Below, one piece after another: positions 17,056-25,107 of a stretch of DNA of 64,000 nucleotides. The DNA lies in the NCBI RefSeq assembly GCF_020037125.1, contig NZ_JAIQDG010000004.1, forward strand, positions 327,045 through 391,044, given 5' to 3'. Below the pieces are notes generated by a model. The model had not been told where the DNA came from and searched no databases. It worked only from the letters and a program-made list of their open reading frames with translations. Position 1 is the first letter of the stretch. Every line of letters starts with the position of its first letter. Position numbers and translations under genes: made by a program. The DNA is from Myxococcus sp. RHSTA-1-4 (GTDB lineage: Bacteria > Myxococcota > Myxococcia > Myxococcales > Myxococcaceae).

Positions 17056-19086
17056 ATGCCCCCACAGAATCCTCCGCAGAACGCCGGGCAGGGCACAGCC
17101 TGGACCGCCACCCAGGAGTCCGAGGCCACGCACGTGAGCGCGGGCTACCGGGACGCCCTGACCTTCGTCCTCGTGCCACGGACGTCCATCCAGTTCGACG
17201 CGCCGGACCGCACCGCCTCGCGGCAGCTCATGAACCCGGGAAGCCTGCTCATCGAGGTTCCCATCCGGGGCAAGGCTATGAACTTCGAGCCCGGCGTGAC
17301 GCTGGAGTGCGAGCTCGCCTGGCTGGTGAAGCGCGGGAACGGGTCCGCGAGGCCGCACTTCGTGGACGGCGCGCGGATGGTCATCGCGCAGAACGGCACC
17401 TTCGAAATCAAGGTCAACGGCAAGCCGCCCGTCCTCGACCTCGTCGCCCAGCAGGTCATCGAGGAGGGAACGCTGGGCTACTCCCTCACGCCCAGGTTCC
17501 CCCACGCGGAGACCGCCACCTTCGAGCCGGCCATCCCGTTCAAGAATCACTGCTCCATCAGCGTGGACAAGCCGGAAGGGAACGACTGCCGCATTGGCGC
17601 GCAGGTGACGTTCACCCCCCACTTCTCCTCCGCCCTCAACCAGGCGGACCTGGAGCTGCGCGTCATCGAGCTGGACGAGGGCTCGAGCGAAATTGCCTTC
17701 GGCACGGCTCAATGCGCCTTCTCGCACCGGTGGGGCCCCGCCGCTTTGTGGATGTTCCGCTACAACGGCAGCGTGGACTGGGCCATCGGGTTCACGGACG
17801 ACACCTGCGAGCGCTTTGCGGACGTGGGAGCCGAGGAGGAAGGCAGCTACGAGTTCTGCTGGCAGCTCTGGGGCCGGAGCCACAAGGACGGTCCCCAGAC
17901 GCTGCTGGTGCAGGACAAGGAGTTCCTCCGCCTGCCGAAGCCCAAGCTCGAGGATCTCAGGGTCGAGTACGACAAGTCCTGGGAGGGCACCTGGGAGATC
18001 CATGGGAAGATCACCGGCGTGGCCCCCCGCGCCAACCTCACCGTCGAGGTGGCGCTGGTGGAGCCTCCACCGCCCACGCCAGCGGCGACTGCGGACCGCC
18101 GCAGTGATTCCGTCCGGGTCCAGCTCCAGTCGGACGGCGTCTTCGAGGCCCACCTGGGCGAGCGGCACTGGATGCCGGCCTGGACGTCGCTGAGCCCCAT
18201 GGCGCCCCCCGCCCCCCCGAAAGCGTACGCCATCCTCACACTCCCGGCTGCGGCGCGAGACGGCAGGCCGGGCCCCGTCGCGCCCTACCTGAACTTCGAT
18301 GAGACGAAGTACTCCCCCTACAAGGGAGAGGCGCTCTCCTGGGACTTCGACGCCGAGTGGGTGTGCTCCGAGGAAGCCACCTCACTGGTGACGCGCCCTC
18401 CCCGCCCGACGCGGCGGAGGACGGGCCTCACCCCCAACCCAGCGCCCCCCGTGGACGCCGGCGATCAGAAAACCGCGCTCAGCTGGGAAGACGTATGGCG
18501 CGACATCATCGCCTGGGAAGGCATCGTGCCGTACATGTACCTGGACACCGAGGGCAACGTGACGGTGGGAGCCGGCAACCTGCTCAAGTACGTGGACCCG
18601 CCACAGGGGACGAACGGCCTGCTGGCGGCCAGGAGCCATCCCTTCCGGAACATGGATGAGGGCCGGCCCGCCACGGTGCAGGAGATCGCCGAGGCCTTCA
18701 ACAAGGTCAAGGTTATGCCCTGGAGGATGAACCACACCGCGTATGCACAGCGGCCGAAGATTGGCCTCCTGGACGCGGACATCAAGGAACTGGCGAGGCG
18801 CCGCTACGAGACGGAGTTCCTCCCCGCCCTCAAGAAAGGCTTCCCCGACTTCGAGACTTATCCTCGCGCCGCCCGCCGCGGGTTGGTTGACGTGACGTAT
18901 AACGTCGGCATCTCCGTACCCTCGACCTGGAAGAAGCTCATCGCGGCAACCAAGGCCCGCGACTGGCAGACGGCCTCCGTGGAGTGCAAGACCCCACCCC
19001 AGAACCCAGACGACTTCCGCAATAAATGGAGGAAGGAACTCTTCATCTACGCCGCCAAGGTCGACTGGAAGAAGCCGGGCGCCTGA
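17056..19086 (+). CDS. Beta-domain protein with C-terminal T4-type (GH24) lysozyme
   Basis: The product is 676 residues from ATG 17056. The first 450 residues are beta-rich modules (for example FEPGVTLECELAWLVKRG, SYEFCWQLWGRSHKDGPQ), similar in style to the preceding giant protein. A Pro/Arg linker leads to a lysozyme domain at about 475-676. It aligns with phage T4 lysozyme: AWEGIVPYMYLDTEGNVTVG matches the family signature, and Glu488, Asp497 and Thr503 keep the exact 9- and 15-residue spacing of T4 Glu11, Asp20 and Thr26. It should cut the MurNAc-GlcNAc bond. It has no signal peptide, holin or phage neighbours. It pairs with the upstream peptidase, so glycan and peptide bonds are both targeted. 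Confidence 0.86.
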   Translation: MPPQNPPQNAGQGTAWTATQESEATHVSAGYRDALTFVLVPRTSIQFDAPDRTASRQLMNPGSLLIEVPIRGKAMNFEPGVTLECELAWLVKRGNGSARPHFVDGARMVIAQNGTFEIKVNGKPPVLDLVAQQVIEEGTLGYSLTPRFPHAETATFEPAIPFKNHCSISVDKPEGNDCRIGAQVTFTPHFSSALNQADLELRVIELDEGSSEIAFGTAQCAFSHRWGPAALWMFRYNGSVDWAIGFTDDTCERFADVGAEEEGSYEFCWQLWGRSHKDGPQTLLVQDKEFLRLPKPKLEDLRVEYDKSWEGTWEIHGKITGVAPRANLTVEVALVEPPPPTPAATADRRSDSVRVQLQSDGVFEAHLGERHWMPAWTSLSPMAPPAPPKAYAILTLPAAARDGRPGPVAPYLNFDETKYSPYKGEALSWDFDAEWVCSEEATSLVTRPPRPTRRRTGLTPNPAPPVDAGDQKTALSWEDVWRDIIAWEGIVPYMYLDTEGNVTVGAGNLLKYVDPPQGTNGLLAARSHPFRNMDEGRPATVQEIAEAFNKVKVMPWRMNHTAYAQRPKIGLLDADIKELARRRYETEFLPALKKGFPDFETYPRAARRGLVDVTYNVGISVPSTWKKLIAATKARDWQTASVECKTPPQNPDDFRNKWRKELFIYAAKVDWKKPGA

Positions 19087-19099
19087 CGCGGAGGGAGCC

Positions 19100-20488
19100 C
19101 TACCGCACCCGCTCGACGCGGTGCTTGCGCCCCTTGATGCGCCCCTCGCTCAGGGCCTGGAAGGCCACGCGCGCCACGCGGCGGGCGACGGCGACGTAGG
19201 CCAGGCGGTCCTGGATCTCAATCTTCCCGACATCCGAGGCGCTCAACCCGCCCGCCTCTCCCGTCAGCGCTCCGAGAATGTCCCCCGGCCGCATCTTGTC
19301 CTTGCGGCCGGCGGAGATGCACAGCGTCTCCCACGCCGAGTCGAGCTTCACCGCGCCGCGCGGGTCCGCCGAAGGCAGCGCCTCCACGTCCGCGCGCTCC
19401 AGCTTCACGCCGGTGGCATGCTCGATGTCCTCCACCTTGCGCGTGTCGCGCGGGGTGACGAGGGAGATGGCCAGGCCCGTCCTCCCCGCCCGTCCCGTGC
19501 GGCCGATGCGGTGCACGTACGGCTCCGGCTGCATGGGCAGGTCGAAGTTGATGACGGCGTCCAGCGCCTCCACGTCGATGCCACGCCCCGCCACGTCCGT
19601 GGCGATGAGGACGCGCGTGCTCCCGTTGCGGAACTTCGCCATCACCCTGTCCCGCTCGAACTGCTCCAGGTCTCCCTGGAGGCCGTCCGCGCTCACGCCC
19701 ACGCCGGTGAGGGCCTTCGTCAGCTCCACCACGCCCGCCTTGTGGTTGCAGAAGACGATGGCGGAGCCGGGCTGGTGGTGGCGGAGGATTCGCAGCAGGA
19801 GCGCCGGCTTCTCCTCCGGCGCGCAGTCGTAGCGGAGCTGCTGGATGGCGGGAGTCTCACCCACCACCTCCTCCACCGTCACGCGCTCGGGCTGCTTCTG
19901 GAACGTGCGGCTCAGCGCCTCGATGTCCGGGGGGAAGGTCGCCGAGAAGAGCACCGTCTGCCGCCGGGGCGGAGTCGCCGCGAGGATGCGCTCCATGTCC
20001 TCCCGGAAGCCCATGTCCAGCATCCGGTCCGCCTCGTCCAGCACCACCGTGGACAGGTTGCGCGTCTCAAGCACCTCCCGGTCCAGCAGGTCCAGCACGC
20101 GGCCGGGCGTGCCGACGGCGATGTGGGCGCCCTTCTCCAGCGCGTCCACCTGGGGACGGATGGGCTGACCTCCCGCGAGCACCAGCACCTGGAGGCCGGG
20201 CAGCCTGCGGGCCAGCCGGCGAATCTCCCCCGCCACCTGGGCGCACAGCTCCCGCGTCGGGCAGAGCACCAGCGCCTGGACGCGCCGCGGCTGGAGCCGG
20301 ACCTTCTGCAGGAGGGGCAGCGCGAAGGCCGCGGTCTTCCCACTGCCCGTCCGGGCCTGGCCGACGAGGTCCCTGCCCTGCAACAGCACCGGGATGCTCC
20401 GGGCCTGGATGGGTGTGGCGGTCTTGAACTCCAGCTCCTCCAGGACCTGGAGCAGGGGCGGTGCGAGCGGGAGTGCGGCGAAGTCCAT
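19100..20488 (-). CDS. dbpA: DEAD-box ATP-dependent RNA helicase, DbpA type
   Basis: The product is 462 residues with all helicase motifs: Q-motif region ATPIQARSIPVLLQGRDLVG, Walker A ARTGSGKT, PTREL, GTPGRVLDLL, VLDEADRMLDMGF, LFSATFP, ATDVAGRGIDVEALD and YVHRIGRTGRAG. The C-terminus (about 385-460; MRPGDILGALTGEAGGL, VGKIEIQDRLAYVAVARRV) matches the DbpA RNA-binding domain, which in E. coli docks on hairpin 92 of 23S rRNA during large-subunit assembly. The gene is convergent with the lytic cassette, 13 bases from it, and divergent from the antiporter gene. The name rests on domain match; a related DEAD-box paralogue cannot be fully excluded. Confidence 0.88.
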   Translation of the reverse strand: MDFAALPLAPPLLQVLEELEFKTATPIQARSIPVLLQGRDLVGQARTGSGKTAAFALPLLQKVRLQPRRVQALVLCPTRELCAQVAGEIRRLARRLPGLQVLVLAGGQPIRPQVDALEKGAHIAVGTPGRVLDLLDREVLETRNLSTVVLDEADRMLDMGFREDMERILAATPPRRQTVLFSATFPPDIEALSRTFQKQPERVTVEEVVGETPAIQQLRYDCAPEEKPALLLRILRHHQPGSAIVFCNHKAGVVELTKALTGVGVSADGLQGDLEQFERDRVMAKFRNGSTRVLIATDVAGRGIDVEALDAVINFDLPMQPEPYVHRIGRTGRAGRTGLAISLVTPRDTRKVEDIEHATGVKLERADVEALPSADPRGAVKLDSAWETLCISAGRKDKMRPGDILGALTGEAGGLSASDVGKIEIQDRLAYVAVARRVARVAFQALSEGRIKGRKHRVERVR

Positions 20489-20595
20489 CTCTGCCTCGAA
20501 TGCGTCGGGGAGGCACCCTTGTATCCCGGAACCCCTGGCGTGGGGGCTCGCGCGTGCGCTACGCAGACCCGCCAGCCGATTCTCCAGGTGCTCCC

Positions 20596-22446
20596 ATGGC
20601 CGCCAGCTCCCAGGACCCCGTGTACGTGCAGGCGCTCATCTTCCTGGGCGCGGCCGTGGTCGCCGTGCCCCTCTTCCGCAAGCTGCGCCTGGGCTCCATC
20701 CTCGGCTACCTGGCCGCGGGGCTCGTCATCGGCCCCTTCGGGCTCGGACTCTTCAAGGACTCCACCTCGACGATGCACGTCGCCGAGCTCGGCGTCGTGC
20801 TCTTCCTCTTCGTCATCGGGCTGGAGCTCAACCTCACGCGGCTGTGGGCCATGCGCCGCGACATCTTCGTGCTCGGCACCGCCCAGGTCGTCCTCACCGG
20901 CCTGCTCGCCATGCTCTACCCGCTGCTCGTGGCGGGGCGGCCGTGGAAGGCCGCGCTCATCGCGGGGCTGGGGCTGGCGCTCTCGTCCACCGCGCTCGTC
21001 ATGCAGATGCTCGGCGAGCGCGGCGAGGTGCAGCAGCCCCACGGCCAGAAGGCGTTCGCCATCCTCCTGCTGCAGGACCTGGCCATCGTGCCGCTGCTGG
21101 CGCTGGTGGCGCTGCTCTCTCCGCAGGACTCGGCCGGGAGCGACCCGCTGTGGCTGTCCTCGGCGAAGATGCTGGGCGCCGTGGCCGTGGTGGTGCTCAC
21201 GGGCCGCTACCTGCTCAGCCCCTTCTTCCGGGTGCTCGCGAGCGCGGGCGCCCACGAGGTGATGACGGCCGCCGCCCTGCTCGTCGTCATCGCGGCGGCC
21301 GCCCTGATGACGTCCGTCGGGCTGTCCTCCGCGCTCGGCGCGTTCCTCGCGGGCGTCCTGCTCGCCGAGTCCAGCTACCGGCACGAGCTGGAGGCGGACA
21401 TCGAGCCCTTCCGCGGGCTGCTGCTCGGCCTCTTCTTCATCTCCGTCGGGATGACGGTGGACCTGAAGGTCATCGCGAGCCACTGGGCCCTGCTGCTCGG
21501 CGCCCTCGTCACGATTACCGCCATCAAGACGGCGGTGGTGTACGGCCTGCTGCGGCTGATGCGCAACGGACATGAGGTGGCCGTCCGCACCGCGCTGCTC
21601 CTGCCTCAGGGCGGCGAGTTCGGCTTCGTCCTGTTCTCCACCGCGGTGGCCGCCGGGGTGATGCGGCAGGAGCAGGCCACGCTGCTGGTCGCACTGGTGA
21701 CACTCACCATGGCGCTCACGCCGCTGCTGGCCGTGCTCGCGCCCCGGCTCGCGCGCACGCGTGCGGCGCAGCCCGAGCGCGAGGTGCGCTTCGACGGCGT
21801 GAAGGGCTCGGTGCTCATCATCGGCTTCGGCCGGTTCGGTCAGGTGGTCAGCCAGTTACTGCTGGCGGAGGGCGTGGACGTCACCACCATCGAGAACGAC
21901 GTGGAGATGATCGAGGCCGCCGAGCGCTTCGGCTTCAAGGTGTACTACGGCGACGGCACGCGCCTGGACGTGCTGCGTGCCGCGGGCGCGGAGCAGGCGA
22001 CCCTCATCTGCGTGTGCGTGGAGCACAAGGAGGCCGCCACGCACATCGTGGAGCTGTGCCGGGCATCCTTTCCCCTGGCGAGGCTGTACGTGCGCTCGTA
22101 CGACCGCGGGCACTCGCTGGAGTTGCTGGAGAAGGGCGCGCACTTCCAGATGCGCGAGACGTTCGAGAGCGCCATCGCCTTCGGCCGCGCGGCGCTGGTG
22201 GGGCTGGGCCTCCCGCCGGAGCGCGTGGCGGCGGTGGAGGAAGACATCCGCCAGCGGGACCGCGACCGCTTCGCCATGCAGCAACAGGGCCGGGAACCCA
22301 CGGCGGCGGGCAAGGACACGCTCTACACCCGCCCCGCTCCCCGCCCCGAGCCCTTCGTGCATCCCCAGCGCCAGGCCGTGTCGCTGAACCCGGCCCCCCG
22401 GCCGGAGGACGCCCCCGGGAAGGAGGGAGACAAGGAGCGCCCCTGA
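20596..22446 (+). CDS. CPA2-family cation/proton antiporter, KefB/KefC type
   Basis: The product is 616 residues from ATG 20596 (MAASSQDPVYVQALIFLGAA). Residues about 10-390 are a Na/H-exchanger domain with some 12-13 membrane helices, including GYLAAGLVIGPFGLGLF, VVLFLFVIGLELNL, SSTALVMQML and LLLQDLAIVPLLALVAL. A cytoplasmic RCK/TrkA-N domain follows (about 400-520: GSVLIIGFGRFGQVVSQLLL), a Rossmann fold that binds nucleotide and gates transport. The tail is charged and Pro-rich. It would export K+ or another cation in exchange for protons across the inner membrane. No separate KefF/KefG partner is next to it, so glutathione control is unproven. Confidence 0.9.
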   Translation: MAASSQDPVYVQALIFLGAAVVAVPLFRKLRLGSILGYLAAGLVIGPFGLGLFKDSTSTMHVAELGVVLFLFVIGLELNLTRLWAMRRDIFVLGTAQVVLTGLLAMLYPLLVAGRPWKAALIAGLGLALSSTALVMQMLGERGEVQQPHGQKAFAILLLQDLAIVPLLALVALLSPQDSAGSDPLWLSSAKMLGAVAVVVLTGRYLLSPFFRVLASAGAHEVMTAAALLVVIAAAALMTSVGLSSALGAFLAGVLLAESSYRHELEADIEPFRGLLLGLFFISVGMTVDLKVIASHWALLLGALVTITAIKTAVVYGLLRLMRNGHEVAVRTALLLPQGGEFGFVLFSTAVAAGVMRQEQATLLVALVTLTMALTPLLAVLAPRLARTRAAQPEREVRFDGVKGSVLIIGFGRFGQVVSQLLLAEGVDVTTIENDVEMIEAAERFGFKVYYGDGTRLDVLRAAGAEQATLICVCVEHKEAATHIVELCRASFPLARLYVRSYDRGHSLELLEKGAHFQMRETFESAIAFGRAALVGLGLPPERVAAVEEDIRQRDRDRFAMQQQGREPTAAGKDTLYTRPAPRPEPFVHPQRQAVSLNPAPRPEDAPGKEGDKERP

Positions 22447-22479
22447 CGGGAGCGCCGTGGCACCGGGCGGCCCGCGAGC

Positions 22480-23691
22480 TCAGGCCTCCCGGGTGATGGC
22501 GACGAGCCGCTCGTGCAGGACGAGGAGCACCAGGGCGCAGCAGGCCAGCACCGGCCCGACGACTTCCAGGCCGAAGCGCTCGACGAGCAGGCCGGCGACG
22601 TTCGGTATCGCGGCGACGCCCAGCGTCGAGGCACTCACCTGGAAGCCGACCGCGTGGGGCGCGGCCCGTTCACCGACGCGCCGGGGTGTCTCGGCCATGA
22701 GCCCCGGGAAGATGGAGGCGAGCGAGAACGAGAGCAGCGGCAGTGCCGCGGCGCCCCAGGCCTGCCCGGGGATGGCGAAGAGGGCCGAGAAGATGAGCAC
22801 GCCCACGGTCGCGAAGCGGAGCATCCGGACCTGTCCCACCCGCTCGACGACGAAGCCCAGCAGGAGCCGCCCCGCGAGGAGCCCTCCCCAGTAGGCCGAC
22901 ACCCAGGTTCCCGCGAGCGTCTCGTCCACGCCGCGGGCCTCGGTGAGGAGGGTGTAGCTCCACTGGCCGGCGGTGACCTCGATGCCGGTATAGAAGAAGA
23001 AGACCGCTATCTGCAGCCAGACCCTGACATCTCGCAGGATGGAGATGCCGCTGAGCGGCGGCTCGTCCAGGGGCACGGGGCCTGCGCCGACGGGCGCATC
23101 CACCACCACGTGGGGTGGCGACGGCTCCGCCTCCCAGAGCCTCCTCGCCGCGAAGAAGGCCAAGACGAGGACGGCGAGCACGGCGCCGACCACCGCGTAA
23201 CCCACTCGCCACGAGGCACCGAACCCGAGGACGGCCGTCATGATGGCCGGGCCCGCCATGGCGCCCGCCGCATAGGCGGCGTGAAGCCAGGACATGTGCT
23301 TCGGGCTGAAATGGCGGGCGGCGTGGGTGTTGAGCGCGGCGTCGATGGCACCGGAGCCGAAGGCCACGACGAGCGCGGCGAGCAGGATGAACACGAAGGC
23401 CGGCGCGGCGGAGATGCCGAGGACACCCGCCGCGGCGAGCGCGGTGCTGCCCGCGAGCAGCAGGCCGATACCGAAGCGCTGGATGAGCCTGCCGGCGAGC
23501 AGCCCGGAGCAGAAATAGGCCACCGCCGCGATGGCCACGGGCACGCCGAGGAGCGCCTGGGAAAGGCCGAAGGTGTCCCGCTGGGACGGCCACGCGACCC
23601 CGAGCACGGCATCCGGCAGGCCGAGGCTGACGAAGCCCAGGTAGGCAAGCGTCAGCAGGGCCACCGGGGAGCGGGAGGTGGAGCGGCTCAT
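22480..23691 (-). CDS. Major facilitator superfamily transporter
   Basis: The product is 403 residues, starting MSRSTSRSPVALLTLAYLGF. The same frame is open far upstream to 24474, but only as the shadow of the next gene. About 12 hydrophobic helices are visible in two halves around a charged loop near residue 200. MFS-type segments include LGLPDAVLGVAWPSQRDTFG, FGIGLLLAGSTALAAAGVLG, WVSAYWGGLLAGRLLLGFVV and LLSFSLASIFPGLMAE. The pattern resembles fucose-permease-like sugar or drug carriers. The substrate cannot be told from sequence. It is convergent with the antiporter gene and 26 bases downstream of the TPR/cNMP gene, possibly in one transcript with it. Confidence 0.85.
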   Translation of the reverse strand: MSRSTSRSPVALLTLAYLGFVSLGLPDAVLGVAWPSQRDTFGLSQALLGVPVAIAAVAYFCSGLLAGRLIQRFGIGLLLAGSTALAAAGVLGISAAPAFVFILLAALVVAFGSGAIDAALNTHAARHFSPKHMSWLHAAYAAGAMAGPAIMTAVLGFGASWRVGYAVVGAVLAVLVLAFFAARRLWEAEPSPPHVVVDAPVGAGPVPLDEPPLSGISILRDVRVWLQIAVFFFYTGIEVTAGQWSYTLLTEARGVDETLAGTWVSAYWGGLLAGRLLLGFVVERVGQVRMLRFATVGVLIFSALFAIPGQAWGAAALPLLSFSLASIFPGLMAETPRRVGERAAPHAVGFQVSASTLGVAAIPNVAGLLVERFGLEVVGPVLACCALVLLVLHERLVAITREA

Positions 23692-23717
23692 GTGCTGATG
23701 AAACGGCCGGGCGCCGC

Positions 23718-24914
23718 TCAGGTGCTCAGGGCCCGCACCCGCGCGGCGAGGTTCTGGGTGAAGAGCCGGTAGATGCGCAGCGCGGCGGCCTCGTGGGTGT
23801 CGAGGTAGTGCTCGAAGTCGGAGCGGCTGATGCGCAGCGCCCGCACCGACGTGCGCGCCTTCACGTGCGCGGAGACGGGCGCGTCCTGCACCAGGGAGAT
23901 TTCTCCGAGGTACGCGCCGGGCCCCAGCGTGTTGAGGTGCCGCGCGTCCTGCTCCGGGCCGCTGAAGACCTCCACGGTGCCGTCCATCAGGACGAAGAGG
24001 CCGGTGCCCGGCGCGCCCTTCTCCAGCACCACCGTGCCCGGAGCGATGACCACCTGCCGCGCGAGGCGGTAGAGGTCCTTCATGTCCTCCAGGGACAGCT
24101 CTCCGAAGATGGGGATGGCCTTGAGGAAGCGATACCCGTTGGACGCGGGAGTCGTGGAGGCCACCGCGCGCCGGAGCAGCACGGCCTCGGCTTCCGCCTC
24201 CATGCCCATGCGGCGCAGGAGCCGCGCCTTCTCCGTCACCAGCGCCGCGTCCGCCCGCGCCGCCTCCGAGCTGCTCACCGCGTCCGCCAGCACCGCGAGC
24301 GCCCGGTGGGTGAAACCCTCCGCGTCCAGCAGCGTGCAGATGCGCAGCACCGCCTCCACGTACCGCGAGTCCTCCGGCTTCACCCCGCCCAGCGCCTCCA
24401 CCTCCGCGTGGGCCTGGCCCAGCTCGCGGTAGAGGTCCGCCGCCTCGAAGGGGCGCCCCAGCCGCACCAGGCACTGCGCCATCGCCTCGCGGGCCCCCAG
24501 GCGCCGGTACACGTCCAGCGCGCGCTCCAGCGCCCCGGCCCGCTCGAAGGCCGCGGCCGCGCGCTCCGCCTCGCCGGCGCGCAGGTAGGCCTCCGCCGCC
24601 TCCAGGTACTGCCCGCTCTGGACGTAGAGGTCCGCCACGGTGGAGTCCTCGCCGTCGCCCTCCATCAGCCGGGCCGCGCCCAGGAAGTCGCGCGCCCGCC
24701 GCAGCACCTCCACCAGTCCCCGGCGCTCCCGGGCCGGGCGCTTCGCCGCCTCGCGGCGCAGGCGCTCGCGCTGCGCGTCTCCCAGCTCCTCGTAGAGCTG
24801 CGTCGCCTGGTCCGTCTGCTGAAGTTCCACCAGTGACCGCACCGCGCGCAGTGCGCCCTCCGGAGGCGTGTTGATGCGCCCCCCTCCCGCCCCCTGGCCT
24901 GATGTTCCTGCCAT
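23718..24914 (-). CDS. Helical-repeat protein with C-terminal cyclic-nucleotide-binding-like domain
   Basis: The product is 398 residues. The N-terminal 250 residues are Ala/Leu/Arg-rich TPR-like hairpins (AEAYLRAGEAERAAAAFERA, GALERALDVYRRLGAREAMA). Residues about 265-390 form a CNB fold: FGELSLEDMKDLYRLARQV, PGTVVLEKGAPGTGLFVLMD, GAYLGEISLVQDAPVSAHVK. The phosphate-binding cassette has GEISL but lacks the arginine that contacts the cyclic phosphate (VSA where RTA/RSA is usual), so it may not bind cAMP or cGMP. No DNA-binding helix-turn-helix is present. It is probably cytoplasmic and scaffolding. It is divergent from the DUF4157 toxin-like gene. Confidence 0.8.
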   Translation of the reverse strand: MAGTSGQGAGGGRINTPPEGALRAVRSLVELQQTDQATQLYEELGDAQRERLRREAAKRPARERRGLVEVLRRARDFLGAARLMEGDGEDSTVADLYVQSGQYLEAAEAYLRAGEAERAAAAFERAGALERALDVYRRLGAREAMAQCLVRLGRPFEAADLYRELGQAHAEVEALGGVKPEDSRYVEAVLRICTLLDAEGFTHRALAVLADAVSSSEAARADAALVTEKARLLRRMGMEAEAEAVLLRRAVASTTPASNGYRFLKAIPIFGELSLEDMKDLYRLARQVVIAPGTVVLEKGAPGTGLFVLMDGTVEVFSGPEQDARHLNTLGPGAYLGEISLVQDAPVSAHVKARTSVRALRISRSDFEHYLDTHEAAALRIYRLFTQNLAARVRALST

Positions 24915-25107
24915 GTGCTGCCTCCCCTTCCGGTCAGACCGCCCAGCATATGCCGGTCCCGAGGCTTCTCGTGCCGCAATCCGATGTCAGGAAGCAGACG
25001 TCACCCACCGGACAGGCTGGACGGATGTTTGCGCCTGGAGCCCGTCACCGGTTCACACCGGCTCCACTGGCGCGTCCTCCATGCGGACAGTGAAAAGCGG
25101 GGTTCAC

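Noticed and set aside
23692..24474. Long upstream extension of the MFS transporter frame
   Set aside because: It is a frame-shifted shadow of the TPR/cyclic-nucleotide gene and has no membrane segments.
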